In this document: positions 1 through 9,726 of the stretch, piece by piece
Layout of the letters: each line of letters starts with the position of its first letter
Numbering within the stretch: the first letter of the stretch is position 1
DNA from: Chloracidobacterium sp.
Lineage (GTDB): Bacteria > Acidobacteriota > Blastocatellia > Pyrinomonadales > Pyrinomonadaceae
Direction of reading: 5' to 3'
Length of the DNA: 64,000 nucleotides
Assembly (NCBI GenBank): GCA_016706275.1
Contig: JADJJY010000001.1
Coordinates: 1,116,001-1,180,000, forward strand
Notes under the pieces: generated by a model
What the model saw: the letters and a program-made list of their open reading frames with translations, nothing else
What the model was told of the DNA's origin: nothing
Database searches by the model: none
Translations under genes and position numbers: made by a program

Positions 1-824
1 CTCGCTTCAAAAAGTATTACGCCGGCGGCGACGGATACGTTCAGGGAATCTATTTTTCCATACATTGGTATTTTTACCAACACATCACAGTTCTCTGCGA
101 CCAAACGGTGGAGTCCGCTGCCCTCGCCTCCAAGCACCAGGGCTGAGGGCCGCGTCCAGTCCCAGTCCGTATATGACATCTCAGCATCGGCACTCGTGCC
201 GACGACCCAAATATTTTTTTCTTTGAGCTTTTCGATAAAGCGGTTGAGGTTTGGCGTTTTGGTGACGCTGACGTATTCGATCGCACCGGCTGAGGATTTG
301 GCGACCGTGTCATTGAGGCCGACGGCGCGGCGTTCCGGAATGACAACGCCATCGACACCGGAGCATTCGGCGACACGCAGGATCGCACCCAGATTTCGAG
401 GGTCTTCGACACCGTCGAGCACCATGAACAGCGGCGTCTCAGACGCGGCTTCGAGCATCGCTTCGGCATCAACATAGTCTGCTGCGGCCGAAAACGCCAT
501 CACCCCCTGATGATTGACACCTGGCTCGAGATTTTTTTCAAACGTCTCACGTGTCACGCGGCTCCATGCGATCGACCGCGCACGACAAATATCGATGATC
601 TCAGACAGGCGATGCTCTTTTGCTCCGTCCGCGACGATCACTTTATCGACACGCCGATTATCTGCCCGCAAAGCCTCAAGCACCGGCGAGAGGCCGTAGA
701 TGAGGGATGAGGACGGAGGGCGGAGGGATGAGGGCTTTTGTTCATCCCTTCGAGATGGTCTGCCCCTTCCCTCGTCTCTTGTTCCTCGTCCCTTGTCCCT
801 AAATCCGTGTCCCTTTCCTTTCAT
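1..824 (-). CDS. rlmB: TrmH/RlmB-family RNA 2'-O-methyltransferase (3' end beyond window)
   Basis: Reading leftwards, the protein has a basic low-complexity N-terminus, then IYGLSPVLEAL, which opens the small substrate-binding domain of RlmB/TrmH proteins. The SpoU catalytic domain follows, with motifs DGVEDPRNLGAILR, ALVLGGEGSGL and SLNVSVAAGVILFE. Such enzymes methylate a ribose 2'-OH in 23S rRNA (or tRNA) using SAM, through a trefoil-knot fold. The last residues lie beyond the left edge. An in-frame ATG at 845 overlaps the stop of the upstream gene, while the ATG at 824 gives a slightly shorter protein; I cannot decide between them. The N-terminal 45 or so residues (rich in R, G, D, S and P) are encoded by a tandem-like repeat and look like inserted repeat DNA used as linker. 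Whether the target is rRNA G2251 or a tRNA cannot be told from sequence alone. Confidence 0.85.
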   Translation of the reverse strand, partial: MKGKGHGFRDKGRGTRDEGRGRPSRRDEQKPSSLRPPSSSLIYGLSPVLEALRADNRRVDKVIVADGAKEHRLSEIIDICRARSIAWSRVTRETFEKNLEPGVNHQGVMAFSAAADYVDAEAMLEAASETPLFMVLDGVEDPRNLGAILRVAECSGVDGVVIPERRAVGLNDTVAKSSAGAIEYVSVTKTPNLNRFIEKLKEKNIWVVGTSADAEMSYTDWDWTRPSALVLGGEGSGLHRLVAENCDVLVKIPMYGKIDSLNVSVAAGVILFEA

Positions 825-845
825 CCCTCTGCCCTCATCCCTCAT
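706..845. repeat. Low-complexity GAGGGATGAGGG / GGGACAAGGGAC repeat inside the rlmB 5' end
   Basis: Imperfect short units such as gagggatgaggg and gggacaagggac recur through this stretch, with an outward-facing complementary part near 706-735. It resembles the GTGACGAGGGACAAG-type repeat at 35468-35500. It is translated in frame as a charged N-terminal extension of the methyltransferase and also forms the boundary with the upstream gene. Confidence 0.6.
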
Positions 846-1866
846 CTTTCAAAAGTTGCCACTGTAGCCGCGAATATTTTGTAAATTGCCGCACATTACT
901 GGTCGATGCGACGCTGCCAAATCCTGCCCGTCCAAACCCGGCCCGTTGTCGGCCTTTAGCATCGCGGCGAGCATCGACCTCCCAAACGTCTGCAACCGTG
1001 TGTCGGATCGATACATAGTCGGCGATGAGCCGCGCATTCGGAGCATTTTCTTTTAGCAAGACAGCTAGACGCCGGATATTCTCGCTTGCTAGCAACCCTT
1101 TGCTCTCTCCAAGACACGAAAAATCAAAGCCCGCGAGATTTATCCGAAACCCTTTTGCGTCGCTGCGGCTGTAAATGTCGATCACGGCCTCATCAGACGC
1201 CGTTTCAGTCTCGTCGAGTAGCTTTATCGTGCCACCTCGACCCTTCTTTTCGAGCAGATCGACCTTACTTTTCGACAGCACACCCGTGACGATCAGAGCC
1301 AGTTCATCTGCCGGTATGGCGGTTACCTCACGAGTATTAAAATCGATAATAGAAATAACGCCGTCACTAATGTCGACGCCGGACGCTCTAATTGGAAGAT
1401 CGTTCGCATTGAGGCTTTCGTCGGACAGGATCGAGCACGCAAACCCAAGATCAGTGAGCCGATTCATCAGCAGATCCGCCTCAATGAGACTCTCAACGCG
1501 AGCAATCGGCAGCGGGGTCCCAGCGGACAAAATGGTCTGAATAAAGGACAATTCAACCTGTAAGAGCGTTGCAGCCTTTTGAGCATCCGCGTCACTATTC
1601 GCTGAAAGCAATATCACGTTAAATCCCTTTTCCCATGCTTCGAGTTTGCGGGATATGGGGCTGATTTGATCGGCAAATTCCGCTTCGATCGCAAGAGCTC
1701 CACCGCAGTACATACATTTCGAACGGTTCGGCGGATTTTTACGGCTACACGTCTCACAATCGATCATCTCATCGGCTTTGAATGCGATATTCTCCGTCTG
1801 GATGAGCGGGTCGAAAGCTGGCTGATTTTCGGTCGTGTCTGCCATAACAAGTGGGAATTTTAGCAT
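835..1866 (-). CDS. Zinc-ribbon hypothetical protein
   Basis: A 343-residue protein of unknown function. Near residues 37-56 it has a zinc-ribbon-like CETC...CMYC cluster (two CxxC knuckles about 13 residues apart). The rest looks like a soluble alpha/beta protein with no signal peptide or membrane segment. I do not recognise a catalytic motif. The stop at 835-837 lies against or inside the start of the downstream methyltransferase, so the two are probably co-transcribed. A second in-frame Met at 1845 (MADTTEN) is an alternative start. It is divergent from the DUF2203 gene, with a gap of about 57 bp that must hold both promoters. Confidence 0.7.
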   Translation of the reverse strand: MLKFPLVMADTTENQPAFDPLIQTENIAFKADEMIDCETCSRKNPPNRSKCMYCGGALAIEAEFADQISPISRKLEAWEKGFNVILLSANSDADAQKAATLLQVELSFIQTILSAGTPLPIARVESLIEADLLMNRLTDLGFACSILSDESLNANDLPIRASGVDISDGVISIIDFNTREVTAIPADELALIVTGVLSKSKVDLLEKKGRGGTIKLLDETETASDEAVIDIYSRSDAKGFRINLAGFDFSCLGESKGLLASENIRRLAVLLKENAPNARLIADYVSIRHTVADVWEVDARRDAKGRQRAGFGRAGFGSVASTSNVRQFTKYSRLQWQLLKDEG

Positions 1867-1923
1867 TTTCGCCCTGAAATTGCTTGACCACCACGCCTGC
1901 TCAAGGCAAACTGGAATGGCACA

Positions 1924-2298
1924 ATGAAACTTTTCACCCTTGAAGAGGCAAATGCGTTACTGCCCGAAATAATCCCAAAGCTACAGTCGATACGCAGCTT
2001 ATATTCGCATATAAACGAGATGCGTGACGGTGCTCGTGCCGCGGCCGGTGCGTCCGAATTTGGCGGCGGCATGGCGGGCGGAACGGGATATGTCAACGCG
2101 CTCTATAAGGTCGGCAAGCTCACCACAGAGATGAATGACCTAGGCGTTGAGCTGAAAGACTACACAAGCGGGCTGATCGATTTCCCGAGCATGCGTGGTG
2201 GTCGTGTCGTTTTGCTCTGTTGGATGCTCGGCGAGGGTGATGAGATCGAATGGTGGCACGAAACAGATGGAGGATTTGCCGGCCGGCAACCATTGTAG
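1924..2298 (+). CDS. DUF2203 family protein
   Basis: 124 residues opening with LFTLEEANALLPEIIP, the hallmark start of DUF2203 proteins, and ending with the conserved pattern DFPSMRGGRVVLLCW, GE and IEWWHE. The family is small, soluble and widespread in Acidobacteria, Deinococcus and Actinobacteria, with no established function. The middle has a Gly/Ala-rich loop (residues about 43-60). It is transcribed alone. About 175 bp follow before the next gene, containing nothing recognisable. Confidence 0.85.
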   Translation: MKLFTLEEANALLPEIIPKLQSIRSLYSHINEMRDGARAAAGASEFGGGMAGGTGYVNALYKVGKLTTEMNDLGVELKDYTSGLIDFPSMRGGRVVLLCWMLGEGDEIEWWHETDGGFAGRQPL

Positions 2299-2473
2299 AG
2301 ATTTCCACAGGGCGCTTTATGCATGTGCGCGCCTACTATTCAATTCCCGCAAACCACCAAAAACTTTAAAGTTTGCAGCGCTTTAGTGTTGACTGCTTAA
2401 AGTAAATACTGATATCATCGCTTTGCTTTTCAGTAATTGCGCTTAAACTAACTCAGCAACCACACCTACGCCT

Positions 2474-3763
2474 ATGAATTGCCCAGTATGTGATAGGAGT
2501 TTGGCACCAACCTTGTCGATCTGTCCGGCATGCGGTGCCATGATGAATGACAGCGTCCGCGAAGAACTACAGACTAAGATAACGTCTGGGCCCCTCGCGA
2601 AGCCTGTGGATAGGCCGCAGATGCCTGTGGCAAATCGTCCGGCCCCGCAGCGTCCGCCGATGGTCGCTCAGCCGCAGATGCAAAAGCGTCATGAAACGGC
2701 GGGTCTAAATACCTCAAAGACGAGCCCTACGCTGGTCGAATTTCAAAACAAAAATTCATCGCTACCCGATTGGCGGCTGCAATTGCAAAATGCCGTGCAG
2801 CAGCGAAAGGGCGGACAGTCCGCTGTGGCGGCTACCGATGAGCGGTCGTTTCCGACCAATGGCGGAGCGGCGCTCAAGGCTGAGATCGTCCCGCCAACCG
2901 AGCCTGAGATTACGAGGGGCATTTCCGATCCGCGCGTTGCCAATGCGATAAAGCGTATAGACCAGTCGCGGCAAACATTTCTCGAACCGCAGACAAAAGC
3001 CCCAACCGCAAAGCCCGCGCCGAGCAGAGCGTTCCCGTTTGACGTAGTCCAGTCAAATGGCCGGACATCTGCCGCTCCGGCACTGGCCAGAACGGCTCCG
3101 CCTGTCGTCAAGCCAAAGCTCGTGGTTCCAACTCCGACCGCCGAAAAGCGTGATACCAATAAGCTGCCGCCGCTGCCTCTGCAACCCGAGCGTATCGAAC
3201 GCGTCATACCGATCGAGGAAACTCTGGTAGAGAAAGTCAACACTTCCGGTTCGTTACCGCCAGAATTTGCTGAGATCAAACGGATCCGCATAAAGGCTGA
3301 AAACAGTGATGCGATCGATCAGGACAATGTAGATGTTTATGACGACGAGATCGAGGATCTCGCGCCGATCTCGATGCGGTTTGGTGCGGGTTTGTTTGAC
3401 CTGATCATAGCTGCATTCGCCTCAATGCTGATTCTGTCGCCTTTTGCTTTTAGCGGTGCCGAATGGTCGACGCTTTCGGGCGGGCTTGTATTTGTCGCGA
3501 CGCTTGCGATCGTGTCGTTTCTCTACATGACGGCTTGCGTTGGCTTCGTCGGCAAGACTCTGGGAATGCGGCTATTTTCGCTTGAGCTGGTCGATGCCGT
3601 CGAAAACGAATATCCGACGCTGCATCAGGCCGCTATCAACACGTCTGTTTTTCTCATCTTACTGCCGTTTCTCGGAGTGGGTTTTATTGCTACTTTCTTT
3701 AACGAAGAGAACCGTGCCCTCCACGATCTGCTGTCCGGGACGATACTTGTCAGAGAGTTTTAA
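2474..3763 (+). CDS. RDD-family membrane protein with N-terminal zinc ribbon
   Basis: 429 residues in three parts. A zinc ribbon (CPVC...CPAC, residues 3-21) comes first. A long Pro/Ala/Lys-rich disordered linker (about 30-290) follows. The C-terminal RDD domain (about 300-429) starts SMRFGAGLFDLIIAA and has two to three hydrophobic helices and the typical ending NRALHDLLSGTILV. RDD proteins are inner-membrane proteins; some act as Na+/H+ antiporters, but most are uncharacterised. No strong Shine-Dalgarno precedes the ATG at 2474. A rho-independent terminator follows within 30 bp of the stop, so this is a single-gene unit. Confidence 0.8.
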   Translation: MNCPVCDRSLAPTLSICPACGAMMNDSVREELQTKITSGPLAKPVDRPQMPVANRPAPQRPPMVAQPQMQKRHETAGLNTSKTSPTLVEFQNKNSSLPDWRLQLQNAVQQRKGGQSAVAATDERSFPTNGGAALKAEIVPPTEPEITRGISDPRVANAIKRIDQSRQTFLEPQTKAPTAKPAPSRAFPFDVVQSNGRTSAAPALARTAPPVVKPKLVVPTPTAEKRDTNKLPPLPLQPERIERVIPIEETLVEKVNTSGSLPPEFAEIKRIRIKAENSDAIDQDNVDVYDDEIEDLAPISMRFGAGLFDLIIAAFASMLILSPFAFSGAEWSTLSGGLVFVATLAIVSFLYMTACVGFVGKTLGMRLFSLELVDAVENEYPTLHQAAINTSVFLILLPFLGVGFIATFFNEENRALHDLLSGTILVREF

Positions 3764-3789
3764 CCTGAATTTCAACGGTAAACATTAAG

Positions 3790-3819
3790 GCCCAAAGTGC
3801 TCGATACTTTGGGCTTTTT
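3790..3819 (+). terminator. Rho-independent terminator
   Basis: A 9-bp stem (gcccaaagt / actttgggc) with a short loop is followed by five T residues, just after the RDD gene stop. Confidence 0.85.
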
Positions 3820-3843
3820 CGCGCATAAACTAAACTCAGTCCT

Positions 3844-4731
3844 ATGAACGGCGAAAAACTCCAACCAACTAAGGAAGAAAAATTCCAGCAACTCGCCGCC
3901 GTTGTCCGCCGTAAAGCCGTCGCGGAGATAAAAAAGCATCAAAAGCTGATCGCTAACTTTAACGCCGACCTCGAAAAGCACGGTGACCCTGAGCGTTGGA
4001 AACGCTATGGAGATCTGCTGTTAGCAAACGCCCACAACGCCGAGCGAAGCGGCGATGTGATCAAGGTAACCGATTATTTTGACGACGCGACGCCTGTGAT
4101 CGAGATAATTGGCGAGCGAAACCGTTCGATCAGTGAGGTGGCCGAGGACTATTTTCGCCGGTATGTTAAGGCCCGCAACGGCCTCAGCGTGATCAACGAA
4201 CGCATGGCCGCCGCAGAAACAAAACTCAAGAGCCTGACAGAGAAACTCAGTTACATTGACGCCGCCATTGCAGAGGGAAACGAAGAATATCTCGCTTCAC
4301 ACTTCGCACCGCCGCGAAAGCCGATCGCCGTCACACGTAAGAAAAAGCAGACAATCGAATTTAAAGGAGCACGCCGGTTTATCTCGACCGATGGGTTTGA
4401 AATACTTGTCGGAAAGAAAGCGGTTGATAACGATCATCTGACGTTTCGAGTGGCAAAGTCGCTGGACACTTGGCTGCACGCGGCTGATTATCCGGGATCC
4501 CACGTCGTTATCCGCAATGCCGGACGCAAAGAAATACCGAACCGTACGCTGACCGAGGCCGCACAGCTCGCCGCTTTTTACAGCGACGCCCGCGAACAGC
4601 CCAAGGCCGCCGTCAATTACACGCTAAAGAAATTTGTAAATAAGCCGAAGCGTTCTGCTCCGGGTTTGGTGAGCCTTGCCAGCCACAAGACGATCCTCGT
4701 CGAGCCGCAAGTTCCGGTCGAGAGCGTCTAG
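3844..4731 (+). CDS. Short NFACT (RqcH/FbpA-like) RNA-binding protein lacking the N-terminal domain
   Basis: 295 residues matching only the middle and C-terminal parts of RqcH/NEMF/FbpA proteins. The start region carries the coiled-coil arm and the GDLLLANAHNAERSGDVIKVTDYF stretch. Residues about 185-290 are the NFACT-R (DUF814) domain, with FISTDGFEILVGKKAVDND, WLHAADYPGSHVVIRN and a C-terminal Lys-rich segment. Full-length RqcH is about 550 residues and begins with the NFACT-N domain, which here is absent. Family knowledge: RqcH binds stalled 50S subunits and directs alanine tailing. Whether this short form keeps that activity is unknown. The ATG at 3844 follows a terminator, so it has its own promoter. 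It is convergent with the TlpA-like gene, 3 bp apart. Confidence 0.8.
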   Translation: MNGEKLQPTKEEKFQQLAAVVRRKAVAEIKKHQKLIANFNADLEKHGDPERWKRYGDLLLANAHNAERSGDVIKVTDYFDDATPVIEIIGERNRSISEVAEDYFRRYVKARNGLSVINERMAAAETKLKSLTEKLSYIDAAIAEGNEEYLASHFAPPRKPIAVTRKKKQTIEFKGARRFISTDGFEILVGKKAVDNDHLTFRVAKSLDTWLHAADYPGSHVVIRNAGRKEIPNRTLTEAAQLAAFYSDAREQPKAAVNYTLKKFVNKPKRSAPGLVSLASHKTILVEPQVPVESV

Positions 4732-4734
4732 CCG

Positions 4735-5358
4735 TTATTCCGCCATAGTTTTTGCGATGGTTTCTTTCATTGATTGAAATATTCGCTCGCCGCCGCCGAC
4801 AAAAACGCCGCGCAAATGGCCTTCGCGATCGACGAGTAGCGATTGCGGTACGACCTGCTGTTTTGTGATCTTATAAAATTCATTCGTTGAGGCATTCGAG
4901 CTGCTGGCGATCGTGTAATTGAGCTGTTTCTGTTCGACAAATTTCTTTATCTTGTCGATCGGCTCGGGTGTTCCGGCACCGTCGCCGATATTTAGGCCGA
5001 TGACCTCCAAACCCTGCTCGCGATACTGATTTTGAAACTCGATGAGAGTCGGCATCTCCGCGATACACGGCCCGCACCACGTGCCCCAGATCGTTACCAA
5101 AAGCACCTTGCCTTTTTTGTCCGAGAGCTTGAATTTACCACCGTCCAGCAGCACAAATTCCGCCTCCGCAAGCCCCGTCGCAAGTGGCGGGAACGCCGTC
5201 GATTTAGCGGTATTGTCACCAGGCTTGGCGTTAGTATTTGCGCCGGCTTTCGCCGCATTATTTCCCGTTGCCGTCTGCGTGCCGCCGCACCCTGTAAGGC
5301 TCGAAAACGCGAGCGTTAAAGCTATAAATAATGCCAGTGTTGTAATAGATCTTTTCAT
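4735..5358 (-). CDS. TlpA/ResA-like thioredoxin-fold lipoprotein
   Basis: 207 residues from the ATG at 5358, which has gagga a few bases upstream; a longer frame starting at 5403 is less likely. The signal peptide ends in a lipobox (SSLTGC), so the protein is probably lipid-anchored. A short Ala/Asn/Thr/Lys linker leads into a thioredoxin fold with active site TWCGPC (written W-C-G-P-C), typical of ResA/TlpA, and a cis-Pro loop QVVPQSLLVD. The family reduces disulfides outside the cytoplasm, for example in cytochrome c maturation. No cytochrome genes are nearby, so the partner is unknown. Confidence 0.85.
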   Translation of the reverse strand: MKRSITTLALFIALTLAFSSLTGCGGTQTATGNNAAKAGANTNAKPGDNTAKSTAFPPLATGLAEAEFVLLDGGKFKLSDKKGKVLLVTIWGTWCGPCIAEMPTLIEFQNQYREQGLEVIGLNIGDGAGTPEPIDKIKKFVEQKQLNYTIASSSNASTNEFYKITKQQVVPQSLLVDREGHLRGVFVGGGERIFQSMKETIAKTMAE

Positions 5359-5454
5359 TAATTCCTCATAGAGCCGCGTGTATCCGTCTCGTATTTTAGT
5401 CAATGATACAAAATACGCGAAACATTAGCACCTAATTAACAATACAAAGATCTT

Positions 5455-5491
5455 TGGTCCGGTCCGGACCAGGTGGACCAGGGTGGACCAA
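5455..5491. repeat. GGTCCGGACC/GGTGGACCA palindromic repeat, copy 1
   Basis: A self-complementary core (ggtccggtccggacc) continues into ggtggaccagggtggacca. A reverse-oriented copy lies at 23243-23299. Both are intergenic. Function unknown. Confidence 0.75.
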
Positions 5492-5593
5492 GATATGAAT
5501 GAGCGTCAGAGTTCATTGACGGCATATCCGTAAAGTGGTAATTTGTTTGGGATAAATCATATCCACAATAGAGTAAATCGCCGGAGGACTTTT

Positions 5594-8136
5594 ATGTTCA
5601 GATTCGCGTCCACGTTGTTTCTTGGTTTCGCCGCCATACTCATTTTTGCATTTAGCTCTATTGCTCAAGTTGACGCAAACACTCTACTGCTGCTCAAATT
5701 TGAAAATTCGCTTAATGGTGAACAGGGCGAGAGTCCGACAACAAGTACTGGACATAGTTATCAGGCCGGAATTCTGGGACAAGGTGCTCTGTTGCCAAAT
5801 CCGAACAACTTAAGGTATTCGAGTGCAAATAATATCAACGCTATAGAGGGAACGGTTGAATTTTGGCTGAAACCTACCTGGGCAGGTAATGATGCACAGG
5901 GACACTTTTTAGTGACTTGGGGCGGTTCCGGCGGAATGTTGATCGGCAAAGACGGTGCAAATAACCTTCGTATCATACTAAATAGATTTAGCACCGAGTT
6001 TGGGGTGTCAACAAACATTGGATCCTGGACCGCTAACCAATGGCATCATGTGGCATTTACGTATAGCAATACCACTAAACAATTGACCGTATATACAGAC
6101 GGTGTTCAAAAGTCCCAATCTAGTTTTACTGGTAATCTTCCCGCGATATCCTCGACAACCTTTCAAATTGGCGGAGATGGAACGGGAAGTTATATACAGT
6201 CTGTCGTTGATGAGCTACGAATCAGCAATGTTGCGAGGACACCTCAAGAAATCGCAAACAGCTTTATATCTTCGTTGACGGTCACCGGACTTACGGCTAA
6301 CCCGAGTACTATGCAGATGCTGCCAACGTGGTGGTCTGCCCCAGCACTACAAGCTGTTACAAATGTTGGGACAATTAATATCCCTCCGGGTTCTGCTAGT
6401 TGGACAAGCTCAAATCCGACAGTTGCAGTATTCGATCCGAGTAAAGGGAAAGTGGTCGCTTTGAGCGCAGGAACGGCGATTTTGACCGCTACATTAAATG
6501 GCACCTCGACTGATATTACGGTAAATGTTACAGCTCCGGTCTTGCCGCCTTTGATTGAAGCGATAAGCCCCCACCTCGCAAATCCGGCACCGAACGCTCT
6601 ATGGGAAATGCCCGTGGTAATCATTGACTTTATTCCAACCGTAGACGGTATAAATGTCGATCCAGCCGAAACCGGAGATTCCCGCCCACTGGTTGATATG
6701 CGCAATAACCTAAACCGGATCCAAATACAGCATAAATTTATGCTCGAGGAGGGGAGTCGGTTTCGTGCATACGGCAGCGGAGCGATTCATCCTTCTCTCG
6801 GCTATAGGGTCGTATACAAGATCACTTTCTTTGAGAATATGCCCGAGGGACTCATTGACCCGGGCGGGAACGGATCGCATTTTCCTGATTATGAACAGAT
6901 TCTGACCCGTGTGAATGCGCAGAATTTTGTGAATAATTTAGGTGTGAAGGAATTTTGGATCGGGATGTATCATTTCGGTCACATTTCCCCAGTCGAATCC
7001 AATATGGCAAGCCCGACAACGGGTGATATTTCAAACAGTTATCGCCACAATGATCTGCCAATATTTAATAAAACGTATGTGGTATACGGCATCAATTTTA
7101 GCCGAACGGCGGCCGAGGCAACACACAATCATGGGCATCAACTCGAAGCTATCTATGGATATACAAATCAGCGACAGGATGGAAATACTCAGCTATTTTG
7201 GCAGAGATTTGTCGGTCAAGCCTCAGGTGTGTGGCAGAGAGGACGTGCCGGTGATACCCATCATCCTCCAAATGCGTTGACCGATTATGATTATTCAAAT
7301 ACAACGCCATTCACAAGCGATATCGCCGACTGGAGACCACTTGGCGGCGGAGCAACACAGCCAGTAAGCCTGTCCACATGGCGGAGTATCAATTATGCGT
7401 TTCCCGATGGCATTGTTCCACCATCGGATGATTCGTGGTGGTATGTTTATTGGTTTCAGAGTATGCCCGGCCGGGGTAATACAATCCCGTACAATACAAA
7501 CCAAATGACAAACTGGTGGCAGTTCACAGGTGACTGGGACGCGGCGTATCGCGCTGGAGTTGGTTTGTATGAGGCTGCATCATGCACTTATAGTTTGTCC
7601 TCAAACTCGCTTAATTTTGGTAACATCGGCGGATCTGGTTCCGTGACCGTAACAGCGGGAGCCGGATGTAAATGGTTCGCATCGAGCAACGGAATGTGGG
7701 CACCGCTGATCTCAGGTGATATTGGAAACGGTTCGGGGACAGTAAATTTTAGCGTCGCTGCCAATTCTGTAGGTGGAGCACGCAGCACTAAAATAATCGT
7801 GGCGGGGCAACCGGTCGTTATTAGTCAGGAGGCGGCGGCAATGACCGTTTCCGGACGTGTGACAAACTCCATAGGACGGGGCATTAGGGATCGATGGTGT
7901 CGATGACTGATGCACTTAACGTGACGAGGACCCTCCGCACCGATGCTTCTGGCCGTTATACATTTCAGGACGTCAGGCCAAACGAGGTTTATACATTGTC
8001 GGTCGTGAATCGACGATACACCTTCACTCCTCAACAGGTATTCGTGAATGACAATCTGACCAACATTGATTTTGTCGGTTCGCCGCTCGCCCGGATTGAT
8101 GACGTTAAAGGTGAATGGATAGATAGGTTCTGGTGA
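5594..8136 (+). pseudogene. Secreted LamG / Ig-like / BACON / carboxypeptidase-regulatory protein, frameshifted near its 3' end
   Basis: The ATG at 5594 has ggagga upstream and opens a signal peptide (FRFASTLFLGFAAILIF...SIAQ). Domains in order: a LamG/concanavalin-like sandwich (about residues 28-205), a bacterial Ig-like Big_2 domain (about 215-310), a large unassigned segment with NHGHQLEAIYGY and several Trp-rich stretches, a BACON domain (about 675-755, SLSSNSLNFGNIGGSG) and the start of a carboxypeptidase-regulatory repeat (TVSGRVTNS). The frame stops at 7906, but the missing part continues in the next frame (TDASGRYTFQDVRPNEVYTLSV) to 8136. One base appears to be lost near 7885 (ATTAG.GGATCG). 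It could be a true mutation or a sequencing error. The likely role is cell-surface glycan or protein binding. Confidence 0.75.
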
Positions 8137-8161
8137 GCTGGCTAGTTAGTAGAATTAGAAT

Positions 8162-9724
8162 ATGCTTTTCCTATCGCAGTCGGCGACTGTCTATGGCATC
8201 GACGCTATCGTCGTCGATATCGAGGTCAATCTACAACCCATACCAACCGGGGTTGATACGGTGCCGCCGTTTAATATTGTCGGGCTGCCGGATACTGCTA
8301 TTCGCGAGTCAAAGGAACGCGTCCGGGCGGCGATCACAAACAGCAAATATTTCTTTCCTTTTCACAAAACAACGGTCAATCTGGCTCCCGCTGACATTCG
8401 CAAAGAGGGAGCCGCTTTTGATCTGCCGATCGCTCTGGGAATACTCGGGGCGGCTGGTGATCTGGGGATCGATAGCTTGGAGAACACGCTAAGCGTTGGG
8501 GAATTATCGCTTGACGGGCGTGTTCGGCCGGTGCGAGGGGCTTTGTCGATCGCGTTAAAGGCCCGCGACGCCGGTATCAAGAATTTACTGCTGCCTGAGG
8601 AAAATGCGACCGAGGCGGCGGTGGTCGAGGGCGTGAGAGTCTATCCGATCCGCGACCTGCGACAGGCAGCTGAGCTTGCCCAAGACCTGCAATCGGGTGA
8701 CAACACACGCGTCGCTCCGCTGCGGCTTGACCTGTCGGTTTTAGACTCTAACGGCACAAAATATCGCGTCGATTTCAACGAAGTTCGCGGCCAGCAGACG
8801 GCAAAACGTGCTTTAGAAGTCGCAAGTGCGGGCGGCCACAACATTCTATTCATCGGCCCTCCGGGCTCGGGCAAGACGATGCTCGCAAAGCGTTTGCCGA
8901 CGATCCTGCCGCCACTCGAATTCGAAGAGGCCATCGAGATCACGCGGATACATTCGGTCGCCGGGCTGACAGGGAAATCGGGCCTGATCGTTGAACGGCC
9001 GTATCAATCGCCCCATCACACCGTCTCGCAAGCAGGGCTGATTGGCGGCGGTTCGATACCAAAACCCGGCGAAGTTTCGCTGGCGCACAATGGGGTTCTA
9101 TTTTTAGACGAGCTGCCCGAATTTGACCGAAGCGTACTCGAGGTTCTACGCCAGCCGATGGAAGATAAGACGGTCACGATATCACGAGCTGCGACTTCGC
9201 TGACATTTCCGGCGAACTTTACACTCGTTGCCTCAATGAATCCATGCCCGTGCGGCTACTTTGGCTCAAGCCGCGAATGCAAATGCTCGGGCATCCAGAT
9301 CCAGCGTTACGTCGGCAAGATCTCTGGCCCGCTGATGGATCGTATAGACATACATATAGACGTTCCGGCGGTAAAGTTTAACGAGCTGCGAGGGAGAGGT
9401 GTTGCTGACGGCGATAGCTCCGAAACTATCAGGGAAAGGGTGATCGCTGCCCGCGAGCGGCAGGTGGCAAGGTTTGCAGGCGAAGGGTTCTCCAACTCAG
9501 CAATGTCTGCGCGGCAGATAAGAGATTTTTGTGCACTCGATGACCAAAGCGAGCAGCTGCTCGAAAAAGCGATGCTGCGTCAGGGATTATCTGCCCGAGC
9601 ACACGACCGTATCCTAAAAGTATCGCGAACCATCGCCGATCTCGACGGCAGCGACAACATACAGCCAAATCACATTAGCGAGGCCATCAATTACCGCTCG
9701 CTCGACCGGAATTACTGGGCGTAA
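8162..9724 (+). CDS. comM: YifB/ComM-family Mg-chelatase-like AAA+ ATPase
   Basis: 520 residues, normal length for the family. The N-terminal ChlI-like domain (about 1-170, with FNIVGLPDTAIRESKERVRAA) precedes a Mg-chelatase AAA+ core with Walker A GPPGSGKTMLAKR (about 236) and Walker B LFLDELPEF (about 313). A CPCGYFG segment and the C-terminal Mg_chelatase_C region (LSARAHDRILKVSRTIADL) complete it. ComM of gamma-proteobacteria is a hexameric helicase promoting branch migration during natural transformation. YifB homologues occur in many non-competent bacteria, so the role here is inferred. No competence genes are adjacent. Convergent with the next gene, 2 bp apart. Confidence 0.93.
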   Translation: MLFLSQSATVYGIDAIVVDIEVNLQPIPTGVDTVPPFNIVGLPDTAIRESKERVRAAITNSKYFFPFHKTTVNLAPADIRKEGAAFDLPIALGILGAAGDLGIDSLENTLSVGELSLDGRVRPVRGALSIALKARDAGIKNLLLPEENATEAAVVEGVRVYPIRDLRQAAELAQDLQSGDNTRVAPLRLDLSVLDSNGTKYRVDFNEVRGQQTAKRALEVASAGGHNILFIGPPGSGKTMLAKRLPTILPPLEFEEAIEITRIHSVAGLTGKSGLIVERPYQSPHHTVSQAGLIGGGSIPKPGEVSLAHNGVLFLDELPEFDRSVLEVLRQPMEDKTVTISRAATSLTFPANFTLVASMNPCPCGYFGSSRECKCSGIQIQRYVGKISGPLMDRIDIHIDVPAVKFNELRGRGVADGDSSETIRERVIAARERQVARFAGEGFSNSAMSARQIRDFCALDDQSEQLLEKAMLRQGLSARAHDRILKVSRTIADLDGSDNIQPNHISEAINYRSLDRNYWA

Positions 9725-9726
9725 GT

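Noticed and set aside
7880..7910. Programmed frameshift in the LamG/BACON gene
   Set aside because: No slippery heptamer or downstream stimulator is visible, so a mutation or sequence error is simpler.
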